9,183 nucleotides of DNA from Candidatus Omnitrophota bacterium (GTDB taxonomy: Bacteria > Omnitrophota > 4484-213): contig QNCL01000030.1 of assembly GCA_003645805.1 (NCBI GenBank), forward strand, positions 1 through 9,183. The letters are read 5' to 3'. The notes under the pieces were generated by a model, which made no database searches, was not told where the DNA came from, and saw only the letters and a list, made by a program, of their open reading frames with translations. Position numbers and translations under genes: made by a program. Numbering within the stretch: the stretch's first letter is position 1; each line of letters starts with the position of its first letter. Of this stretch, positions 1 through 6,197 are shown piece by piece.

Positions 1-79
1 GCATTAACTGATGACTTCTAACCTCTGCTTCCTGAGGTGTTTCTTTAGAGGTAAAGATAAAGGACTTTGACCACAACAT
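1..79 (-). CDS. proS: Prolyl-tRNA synthetase, N-terminal fragment (cut by window edge)
   Basis: Only the first 26 codons are present; the gene runs off the low-coordinate end. ProS charges tRNA-Pro with proline in the cytoplasm. The peptide starts MLWSKSFIFTSKETP and continues QEAEVRSHQLM, which matches the start of bacterial-type ProS: E. coli has a similar stretch with STLKETPADAEVISHQLM. The ATG at 77-79 is supported by a good Shine-Dalgarno sequence (AAAGGAG) six bases upstream. The start codon lies only 42 nt after the 3' CCA of tRNA-His, and I see no promoter in that gap, so the gene is probably expressed from the upstream tRNA/recJ transcript. The leader is too short for a T-box, a control element often found before aminoacyl-tRNA synthetase genes in some bacteria. 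The assignment rests on a short match and is fairly secure because the matching residues are diagnostic. Confidence 0.85.
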   Translation of the reverse strand, partial: MLWSKSFIFTSKETPQEAEVRSHQLM

Positions 80-85
80 CTCTAT

Positions 86-92
86 CTCCTTT
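86..92 (-). promoter_or_regulatory. Ribosome binding site of proS
   Basis: On the minus strand AAAGGAG lies six bases before the ATG at 77-79. It fixes the start of the truncated proS fragment, which would otherwise be easy to miss at the window edge. Confidence 0.7.
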
Positions 93-121
93 CTAACCTG
101 CTTACACCTGAAATCCTCTTC

Positions 122-199
122 TGGGGTGAGCGAGCGGACTTGAACCGCCAACCACTGGAGCCACAATCCAGTGCTCTAACCAGTTGAGCTACGCCCACC
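122..199 (-). tRNA. tRNA-His (anticodon GTG)
   Basis: The minus strand folds into a full cloverleaf. The acceptor stem GTGGGCG pairs with CGCTCAC (one G-T pair). The D stem is GCTC/GAGC. The anticodon arm is CTGGA, loop TTGTGGC, TCCAG, with anticodon GTG. The T arm is GGCGG, loop TTCAAGT, CCGCT. Two His identity marks are visible: discriminator base C73 and a G at position -1 that can pair with it. The 3' CCA is encoded at 122-124. Including G-1 the span is 78 nt. It lies 40 nt downstream of tRNA-Arg and 42 nt upstream of proS on the same strand, suggesting a common precursor cut by tRNA-processing enzymes. Confidence 0.97.
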
Positions 200-239
200 A
201 TCTAAAAAGCACTATATAACCTTCTCCTTCTCCAGATTC

Positions 240-316
<77 letters not shown>

Positions 317-332
317 AAGGTAAAGAAACTGA

Positions 333-352
333 GGAGAGAGAACCTCCTCTCC
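333..352 (-). terminator. Weak hairpin between recJ and tRNA-Arg
   Basis: Read on the minus strand, GGAGAG and CTCTCC can form a 6-bp stem around an 8-nt loop, followed by a mildly T-rich stretch (TCAGTTTCTTT) without a true T run. It lies in the 45-nt gap after recJ. It could be a weak terminator, a 3'-end stabiliser or a processing signal, or a chance product of the purine/pyrimidine bias. A strong terminator here would isolate the tRNAs and proS from the operon, and I do not think this qualifies. Confidence 0.2.
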
Positions 353-361
353 CATTCCTTT

Positions 362-2035
362 TTAGCCCTCTCCTTCTTTTATCTTTATATCCTTAACCAC
401 CAACTGAATCTCTTTCCTTCCCTCCCATATATTAACCACAGGCGAATAAGCCACCTGAAACTCCCCTTTGGGAGGAGAAAATCTCTCTCCCTCATTAAAC
501 CAAAGGGCAGGATAGGTAATTTTATCATCATTCACCCAGATTTTCAAATGGCTATTTCGCAACCTCTGATAGGAACGCAGTCTCACAGTGCTTGCAAATA
601 CCGGTTTAGGATTGCCCCAACCAAAAGGGGAAAGTTCTGCTAACTCCTGGAGAAGAGAAAAGTTTAGTTCCGCCAGAGAGATGTGGGCATCTATATTTAT
701 CTCGGGAATCAAATCCTCCTCACTAAGAAGAGCATCTGCAATCCTTTCCATTTCCCTCTTAAACTCTTCTATCCTTTGTGCAGGCAAACTCAAACCTATG
801 GCGTATCTATGCCCTCCATAGGTCTCCAATATCCCTTTACATTGGCTTAGGGCATCAAAAAGATGAAAATTCTTGATAGAACGCCCTGAACCTTTCCCTT
901 TATCCTCTCTGATGGTTATCAAGATTACAGGGCGATAATACCTCTCTACTAAACGGGCGGCAACAATCCCTATCACCCCCTGATGCCATCCTCTATCTGA
1001 AAGAACGATTATCCTCTTTTTCATTCCTTCTTTATCACTTATAAGTTTTTTGGTTGCCTCTTCCAAGATCTCCTTCTCTACCTTTTGTCTGCGTATATTC
1101 TCTTCATTAAGGATATGGGCTAACTCCTCTGCTTCTTCCGCTGAAGAGGTAAGCAGAATCTTCAGGGCAGAATAAGGAGAACTCAATCTTCCACTGGCAT
1201 TTATTCGCGGTCCTAAAATATAGCCTATACTCCCTACTCCTACCTCTCCCTTCAAACCTGCTACACGCATCAAAGCCTTTAACCCTACTCTTCTCTCTCC
1301 TATCCTCTTCAGTCCTTCCTTTACCAGCACCCTATTCTCGCCTACCAAAGGAGCAATGTCTGCCACTGTGCCCAAAGCCACCAGATCTAAATTCTCTTCT
1401 TCTCTCTCACCAGTTAAAGCACAAGCCATCTTATACGCCAAACCTACCCCTGTTAATTCCTTCCCGGGATAAGAACACTCAGGTTGAAGAGGATTGATTA
1501 CCGCTAAAGCAGGGGGAGGTTCTTTATCTAAACGATGATGGTCGGTGATGATTATCTCTATCCCTAAACTATGCGCATAGTTCACCTCTTTGTGGGCATT
1601 TATCCCACAATCTACAGTGATAAGCAGGGCTACTCCTTTTCTTTTTGCTTTCTGTAAGGCTTCTATGTTCAGTCCATATCCTTCGGTTAATCTATTAGGA
1701 ATATAATAACAAACATCTGCTCCTAACCTGCGGAGTACAGAGAATAACAAAGCGGTTCCGGTTATTCCATCTGCATCATAATCGCCATAGACCATTATTC
1801 TTTCCTTAATTCTTATTGCCCTTCTTATTCTCTCTACCGCTTCCTTCATCCCTTTAAGAAGAAAAGGGCTGGGAAGGGTAGAAAGGTCAGAGTTGTAGAA
1901 AATATGGGCTTGCTCGGGTGAGAGTATCTTTCGATTGATTAGAACTTGAGCAGTAAGAGGGGAGATATTCAGGGCTTTAGAAAGTTCTCTCTGCAGATTT
2001 TTATTCTCGGGAAAAAACACCCATCTTCTTAGCAT
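362..2035 (-). CDS. recJ: Single-stranded-DNA-specific exonuclease RecJ
   Basis: RecJ is a cytoplasmic 5'-to-3' exonuclease on single-stranded DNA, acting in recombinational and mismatch repair. The 557-residue protein is close to the E. coli length. All DHH-family motifs are present in order: DYDADG at 85-90, VDCG at 141-144, DHH at 165-167, the LGTVADIAPL motif at 221-230, and GPRINASGRL at 275-284. The DHHA1 half follows with GWHQGVIGIVAARL (349-362), SGRSI (383-387) and GGH (407-409). A conserved PFGWGNPKPVF segment sits in the C-terminal OB-fold region (470-480). The metal-binding Asp and His residues look intact, so it should be active. The ATG at 2033-2035 is preceded by purine-rich sequence (GGGAG, then GGAAG) and matches the usual RecJ N-terminus. 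It starts 32 nt after the secDF stop, so it is very likely in that operon. Confidence 0.96.
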   Translation of the reverse strand: MLRRWVFFPENKNLQRELSKALNISPLTAQVLINRKILSPEQAHIFYNSDLSTLPSPFLLKGMKEAVERIRRAIRIKERIMVYGDYDADGITGTALLFSVLRRLGADVCYYIPNRLTEGYGLNIEALQKAKRKGVALLITVDCGINAHKEVNYAHSLGIEIIITDHHRLDKEPPPALAVINPLQPECSYPGKELTGVGLAYKMACALTGEREEENLDLVALGTVADIAPLVGENRVLVKEGLKRIGERRVGLKALMRVAGLKGEVGVGSIGYILGPRINASGRLSSPYSALKILLTSSAEEAEELAHILNEENIRRQKVEKEILEEATKKLISDKEGMKKRIIVLSDRGWHQGVIGIVAARLVERYYRPVILITIREDKGKGSGRSIKNFHLFDALSQCKGILETYGGHRYAIGLSLPAQRIEEFKREMERIADALLSEEDLIPEINIDAHISLAELNFSLLQELAELSPFGWGNPKPVFASTVRLRSYQRLRNSHLKIWVNDDKITYPALWFNEGERFSPPKGEFQVAYSPVVNIWEGRKEIQLVVKDIKIKEGEG

Positions 2036-2067
2036 ATTCTTCCAATCTCCCTCTTGTTTTTCCTCTA

Positions 2068-4248
2068 CTAATGTCTCCCCTCTATCAGGATTGGACAGGC
2101 GACAAAGATAGAAGAGTAAGTCCCTACAATAATTCCTACCAAAAGGGTAAAAGCAAAGTCATTGATTACTTGTCCTCCAAAGATATATAGAGAGAGAACA
2201 ACAATGAAGGTGGTCAAAGAGGTGAGAAGGGTGCGGGATAGGGTTTGATTAATAGAGAGATTTACTATCTCTGGCAAACTCTTTCTTTTCATTATTTTCC
2301 GCTCCTCTCGGATGCGGTCAAAAACCACAATGGTATCGTTTAAGGAATAACCTACAATGGTGAGCAGGGCAGCAATGATAGAAAGAGAAATCTCCCGGTT
2401 GGTTAAACTCAAAAGTCCACTAGTAATCAAAACATCATGGAATAAAGCAATGATAGCGGCGATAGCAAATCTGAACTCAAAGCGGTAAGAGATATATATG
2501 CACACGGCAATCATTGAAAGAAGAAGAGAAAGAATGGCTCGCCTCTTGAAATCTCTCCCCACTGCTGGACCCACTCTCTCTATCCTCACCCTCTGAGGAT
2601 GAGCATCCTTAAACTCCTCCTTCAAACATTTCTCTATTTGTCCGGAGACATTGTAATCAGACTTTATTAGAATCTCTTTTTCGCTTCCGAATTGCTGAGT
2701 TTGAGGAGTTAGCCCTGCCTTTGCTAAAGAACTACGCACCTTCTCAAGAGGCACCGCCTTGATAAACTTAAACTGTTGTAAAGAGCCACCTCTAAAATCT
2801 ATCCCGAAATTCCGCTCACCTTTAAAAATAAAAGAACCCATTCCTAATACAAGTAGACAGGCAGAAAAGAAATAAGCAACCCTTCTCTTTTTCACAAAGT
2901 CAATCTTGCTTTCTCTTATCATCTGAAGCATCGGTAAGGACTGAAATCCTTTGAACAAGGAAAGGAAGTCAAAGATAAGGCGGGTACAGAAGAGAGCGGT
3001 AAACATTGAGGCGATAATCCCAATACTTAAGGTTACTGCAAATCCCTTTACCGGACCACTTCCAAATCTAAAAAGGATGAGAGCAGTAATTAAGGTAGTA
3101 AGGTTGGCATCTACAATAGTGAGAAAGGCGCGTTTGTACCCGGCAGAGATAGCATTGCGTAAACTCCTTCCGTTTTTTATCTCTTCACGAATTCGCTCAA
3201 AGATGAGTACATTGGCATCTATTGCCATCCCGATAGTCAGGATAATTCCCGCAATCCCTGGCAGGGTGAGAGTAGCCTTAAAGTAAGCAAGTGCACCTAA
3301 AATGAGAATAAGATTGAGACAAAGCGCAAGATCAGCAATCATTCCTGCCAGTAGGTAGTAGATGGCCATAAACAAAACCACTGCCATCCCTCCCCATATC
3401 GCTGATCTTATCCCTCGCTGAATAGAATCCTTTCCTAAACTTGGTCCTACAGTCCGCTCTTCTTCAATACGAATAGGAGCAGGAAGAGCGCCTGCGCGCA
3501 GGATGATTGCTAAATCACTTGCTTCTGTCTGGGTGAAGTCTCCACTAATTATTGCTTCTCCATTAAGAATAGGCTCACGGATTACAGGAGCAGATTGAAC
3601 CTCTCCATCCAAAACAATGGCTAATCTCTTTCCCACATTCTTTGAACTAATCTGGGCAAACTTCTTTGCTCCTTCGCGGTTAAATCGCAAGGCTACCACA
3701 GGTTGATTAAAATGCTCTGGGTCAAAACGCATATTTGCGTCTATCAGATACTTCCCGGTTAAACAAGGGGTTTTGTGCAAGAGGAGAAACTCTCTTCGTT
3801 CTTCTTTCTCTCTTCGAGAAAAGAACAACTCCTTCAGTTCATAACCTTCGGGTATATTCCCTTCTAAAGCAGAGCGTAATTTCTCTTTATCGCTCTCTAC
3901 TAACTTAAATTCCAGAAGGGCTGTCTTTCCTAACAGATCTATCGCTCTTTCTCGCTCTGTTACTCCTGGAAGTTGAACAACAATTCTGTCTTTACCCTGG
4001 ATCTGGATAGAGGGCTCAGATACACCAAACTGATCTACACGGTTGCGCACAATTGCCAGTGCCCTCTCCATCACCCCTTTTTTCTCCTGAGGAGAAAGAG
4101 AGGAGGTATCCACCCGAAGGATCAAATGCATTCCCCCTTGCAGATCCAGACCCAAGTTTATCTTTTCCTTCAAAGGCAGACCAAGATGAATAGCCAAAGC
4201 AGTAATCAACACCACTAAAACAGCCTTCCATTTTAATCTTCTAACCAT
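2068..4248 (-). CDS. secDF: Fused protein translocase subunit SecDF
   Basis: SecDF is a membrane protein that uses the proton gradient to pull proteins through the SecYEG channel. Here SecD and SecF are one 726-residue chain, as in Bacillus and Thermus. SecD half: TM1 (about 8-25), the LGLDLQGG motif (32-39), a periplasmic domain (about 50-250), VGPSLGKDSI (267-276), and TM2-TM6 (about 283-425) with AIDANVLIFERIREE (342-356). SecF half: a membrane helix at about 457-475, FGIDFRGG (481-488), RVGPAVGRDF (558-567), then five helices (about 571-717) with SLNDTIVVFDRIREE (635-649). Asp344, Asp638 and Arg672 fall at the positions of the proton-relay residues described for Thermus SecDF (Asp340, Asp637, Arg671), so the pump looks functional. 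The ATG overlaps the end of folD by 8 nt, and GGGAG stands 5 nt before it. No yajC is adjacent. Confidence 0.97.
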   Translation of the reverse strand: MVRRLKWKAVLVVLITALAIHLGLPLKEKINLGLDLQGGMHLILRVDTSSLSPQEKKGVMERALAIVRNRVDQFGVSEPSIQIQGKDRIVVQLPGVTERERAIDLLGKTALLEFKLVESDKEKLRSALEGNIPEGYELKELFFSRREKEERREFLLLHKTPCLTGKYLIDANMRFDPEHFNQPVVALRFNREGAKKFAQISSKNVGKRLAIVLDGEVQSAPVIREPILNGEAIISGDFTQTEASDLAIILRAGALPAPIRIEEERTVGPSLGKDSIQRGIRSAIWGGMAVVLFMAIYYLLAGMIADLALCLNLILILGALAYFKATLTLPGIAGIILTIGMAIDANVLIFERIREEIKNGRSLRNAISAGYKRAFLTIVDANLTTLITALILFRFGSGPVKGFAVTLSIGIIASMFTALFCTRLIFDFLSLFKGFQSLPMLQMIRESKIDFVKKRRVAYFFSACLLVLGMGSFIFKGERNFGIDFRGGSLQQFKFIKAVPLEKVRSSLAKAGLTPQTQQFGSEKEILIKSDYNVSGQIEKCLKEEFKDAHPQRVRIERVGPAVGRDFKRRAILSLLLSMIAVCIYISYRFEFRFAIAAIIALFHDVLITSGLLSLTNREISLSIIAALLTIVGYSLNDTIVVFDRIREERKIMKRKSLPEIVNLSINQTLSRTLLTSLTTFIVVLSLYIFGGQVINDFAFTLLVGIIVGTYSSIFVACPILIEGRH

Positions 4249-5059
4249 CTCTTCTCCCTCTCATCTGTTTTAGAAAACATTTCAGGGTATTCCTCATTAA
4301 GATTGCAGAAGTAACCACACCTACACCCCCTGGAACAGGAGTAAGAAATTTTGCTTTATTCTCCACCCTTCTATCCACATCTCCCACAATTCTTCCGTTA
4401 AGGTAATTAATCCCTGCATCTATGACCACTGCCCCTTTTTTGACCATCTCTGGCTGGATGAAATTCGGTTCTCCAATCCCTACAATCAGGATATCTGCGC
4501 GTTGCGTGTGAAGGCTAAGGTGATGGGTAGCGATATTGCATACGGTAAGTGTGGGCATCCTCTCCAGAAGAAGGGGAAAGAGGGGTTTTCCCACACAATC
4601 TCCAGAGCCTACTACAACCACCTCCCTTCCTTTTAGTTTTACCTTGGTATACTTTAATATCTCCATAATGGCTAAAGGGGTGCAAGGAAGAATATCGCTG
4701 CAGGTATGCATTCCTTCCACATCCTTCTCTACCTCTATACTGGAGAAAACCTTTTGCTTACGGATATGTTCAGGTAAGGGGAGATGAACGATTATTCCGT
4801 TAACCCTTCTGTCTTTGTTTAGATGCCTAATAAAGGACAATAACTCATCCTCGCAAACACTATCTTTAAATTGCTTCAGAGAATACTCTATCCCTATCTC
4901 TTTGCATAACTTCCTTTGCACCTTGGTATAGACCTCTGCATCCTTATGCTCTCCCACTCGGATGCTTACTAAATGGGGAACTCCTGTCTCTATCTTTCTG
5001 AGCCTCTCTTTAACTTCCTCTTTTATTCTATTAGCGATGAACTGGCAAGACAGAATCAT
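4241..5059 (-). CDS. folD: FolD-family methylenetetrahydrofolate dehydrogenase, probably without cyclohydrolase activity
   Basis: FolD normally oxidises methylene-THF to methenyl-THF and hydrolyses that to 10-formyl-THF. The 272-residue protein has the family layout: an N-terminal catalytic domain with YTKVQRKLCKEIG (44-56), VHLPLP (91-96), KDVEGMH (112-118) and PCTP (125-128), then a Rossmann domain with VVVVGSGDCVGKP (147-159), VIDAGIN (212-218) and PVPGGVGVVT (241-250). Key residues differ from the norm. Aligned with E. coli FolD (YVASKRKACEEVG, VQLPLP, KDVDG, PGGVGPMT), the catalytic Lys is Gln48, the Gln of VQLPLP is His92, the Asp of DVDG is Glu115, and the signature has lost its Pro and Met. 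In the human enzyme these three positions (Lys56, Gln100, Asp125) are implicated in catalysis, Lys56 chiefly in the cyclohydrolase step. I infer a dehydrogenase-only enzyme, possibly NAD-linked because the cofactor loops also differ. It overlaps fchA upstream by 4 nt (ATGA) and secDF downstream by 8 nt. Confidence 0.9.
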   Translation of the reverse strand: MILSCQFIANRIKEEVKERLRKIETGVPHLVSIRVGEHKDAEVYTKVQRKLCKEIGIEYSLKQFKDSVCEDELLSFIRHLNKDRRVNGIIVHLPLPEHIRKQKVFSSIEVEKDVEGMHTCSDILPCTPLAIMEILKYTKVKLKGREVVVVGSGDCVGKPLFPLLLERMPTLTVCNIATHHLSLHTQRADILIVGIGEPNFIQPEMVKKGAVVIDAGINYLNGRIVGDVDRRVENKAKFLTPVPGGVGVVTSAILMRNTLKCFLKQMRGRRDG

Positions 5060-5541
5060 CTTACCATTAACTCCTTTGCTCCTTTTGCTCCTATCTGAAG
5101 GAGAAGGCGAGCAATCCTTAAATCTCCGCTTAAGTTCTTATTCCCTTTTTTTGCTAAAAAAGGAATCAACTTGAGTGCTTGCTCACAGTGCTTAAAGACC
5201 TCTTCAGGAATCTTGTGCATCATCTCCTGCGCTCTTCTTTTTTGGGAAAAGAGATTGGGCTTGTGAAAGAAGCGGGAAACTGCCTTTGCATCCTTATCTA
5301 TATAGTTTATTAGTTGTCTCTTGATCTCTCTGATCTCTTCTAAAACTTCACGCATCTCCTTCTTGCTCTGGGCATCTAAGTTCTTCAAACTGAAGTTGCT
5401 CACCATTTGCAAAAGGCTTGCTCCTATAGCGGCGGTCAAAGCTATTGCACTTCCTCCGCCCGGCGCAGGCTTTTTTGCGCCCAACTCCGTCAAGAACTCT
5501 TTTATTGTTCTCTCCACTATCTTTTTTCTCTTCTCTTGCAT
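5056..5541 (-). CDS. fchA: Methenyltetrahydrofolate cyclohydrolase, FchA / cyclodeaminase family, short form
   Basis: This 161-residue protein belongs to the cyclodeaminase/cyclohydrolase family (the FTCD C-terminal domain, or FchA), which acts on methenyl-type folates in the cytoplasm. The glycine-rich PAPGGGSAIALTAAIGASL (25-43) matches the family hallmark, followed by helical segments, IDKDAKAV (81-88), and KKGNKNLSGDLRIA (131-144), which corresponds to the family's GN...SD..VA stretch, with Gly replacing the Ser. It has about 40 residues fewer than typical FchA (from memory around 200), because the interior is compact and the last helix found after this point in relatives is missing. The start is secure: AAGGAGGT lies 8 nt before the ATG at 5539-5541. 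The stop overlaps the folD ATG (ATGA), implying coupled translation. The pairing suggests it supplies the cyclohydrolase step that FolD seems to have lost. A glutamate formiminotransferase partner, expected for a cyclodeaminase role, is absent here. Confidence 0.85.
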   Translation of the reverse strand: MQEKRKKIVERTIKEFLTELGAKKPAPGGGSAIALTAAIGASLLQMVSNFSLKNLDAQSKKEMREVLEEIREIKRQLINYIDKDAKAVSRFFHKPNLFSQKRRAQEMMHKIPEEVFKHCEQALKLIPFLAKKGNKNLSGDLRIARLLLQIGAKGAKELMVR

Positions 5542-5549
5542 AACCTTCT

Positions 5550-5557
5550 ACCTCCTT
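5550..5557 (-). promoter_or_regulatory. Strong Shine-Dalgarno of fchA
   Basis: Minus-strand AAGGAGGT, a near-complete anti-16S match, stands 8 nt before the fchA ATG. It is the strongest ribosome site in the window and sits at the only long spacer inside the cluster. The fchA-folD pair may therefore be translated efficiently on its own terms rather than by coupling from folE. Confidence 0.75.
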
Positions 5558-5567
5558 AAAATCAATC

Positions 5568-5582
5568 TTAACTAAGAGTTAA
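5568..5582 (-). repeat. Inverted repeat in the folE-fchA spacer (proximal to fchA)
   Basis: TTAACT, three bases, AGTTAA: a perfect 6-bp inverted repeat, extendable by one G-T pair. It lies about 10 nt upstream of the fchA Shine-Dalgarno sequence, and minus-strand T-rich sequence (GATTGATTTT) follows it. It could be an operator, a weak attenuator or chance in AT-rich DNA. Confidence 0.25.
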
Positions 5583-5602
5583 AGAAACTTTTGAAAGAAA
5601 GC

Positions 5603-5622
5603 ATAGATTCTTACTTATCTAT
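5603..5622 (-). repeat. Inverted repeat in the folE-fchA spacer (proximal to folE)
   Basis: ATAGAT and ATCTAT flank an 8-nt spacer, giving a 6-bp AT-only stem, starting 14 nt downstream of the folE stop. The stem is too weak for an intrinsic terminator and no T run follows directly. It is listed because it and the second inverted repeat occupy much of a 94-nt spacer in a cluster whose other protein-gene junctions are shorter. Confidence 0.2.
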
Positions 5623-5635
5623 ACCTTCTCCTAAT

Positions 5636-6193
5636 CTATCCCTTTAGCAAAGAAAGGGCTTCTTGTCGTGTTCTCTCATCCTTCTTAAACGCTCCACGCA
5701 GGGCACTTGTAACTACTAATGTCCCTGGCTTCTTAACCCCTCGGATTATCATACATAGATGTTCTGCCTCGATCACCACCAATACCCCTTTAGGCTGCAG
5801 TCTTCTCGCAATCAGATCGGCTATCTGATTGGTCAGTCTTTCCTGAATCTGTAGACGCTGAGAAAGGAGAGAGAGGCTACGGGTTATCTTGCTTAACCCT
5901 ACCACCTTGTTATCTGCAGGGATATAAGCAATATGAGCCTTTCCCACAAAAGGAAGTAAGTGGTGTTCGCATATACTATAGAAAGGAATATTCTTGAGCA
6001 AGATTATCTCATCATAACTCTCGCAGAATACCCTCTGCAGTTCTCCTTGTGCTTCTTTCTCATATCCGGCAAAGATCTCTTTGCACATACGCACAACTCG
6101 ATAAGGAGTTTCTTTAAGCCCTTCTCGTCTTGGATCTTCGCCAATCCCTTCCAGAAACATTCGAACCGCTTCTTCAATCTTTTTTGCGTCCAT
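5636..6193 (-). CDS. folE: GTP cyclohydrolase I
   Basis: FolE converts GTP to 7,8-dihydroneopterin triphosphate in the cytoplasm, the first step toward tetrahydrofolate and, in many bacteria, also queuosine. The 185-residue protein is a normal length for short bacterial FolE. Visible motifs are GLKETPYRVVRM (25-36), SICEHHLLPFVGKAHIAYIP (73-92), RLQIQERLTNQIADLI (113-128), EHLCM (144-148), RGVKKPGT (151-158) and TSALRGAF (162-169). The zinc ligands Cys75, His78 and Cys147 match E. coli Cys110, His113 and Cys181, and His77 of the CEHH motif is also present. The variation KITRSLSLLSQRLQ, where relatives usually have KLAR...FARR.Q, is mild. The ATG at 6191-6193 lies 4 nt after the mnmE stop, with only a weak ribosome site (GGGAAATAGAGAG), so translation is probably coupled to mnmE. 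I see nothing that argues against activity. Confidence 0.97.
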   Translation of the reverse strand: MDAKKIEEAVRMFLEGIGEDPRREGLKETPYRVVRMCKEIFAGYEKEAQGELQRVFCESYDEIILLKNIPFYSICEHHLLPFVGKAHIAYIPADNKVVGLSKITRSLSLLSQRLQIQERLTNQIADLIARRLQPKGVLVVIEAEHLCMIIRGVKKPGTLVVTSALRGAFKKDERTRQEALSLLKG

Positions 6194-6197
6194 CTCT

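Noticed and set aside
80..121. T-box or riboswitch in the leader of proS
   Set aside because: Only 42 nt separate tRNA-His from the proS start, far too short for a T-box, and no conserved T-box sequence is present.
384..389. TATAAA on the minus strand near the end of recJ as a promoter for the tRNAs
   Set aside because: No -35 lies at 16-18 nt, and the hexamer is part of codons for the RecJ C-terminus. The evidence is too weak to list.
2951..3286. Plus-strand open frame of 111 codons inside secDF
   Set aside because: It is antisense to the conserved SecD/SecF membrane region, has no family motifs, and is rich in Arg, Ile and Lys as expected from the complement of a purine-rich gene.
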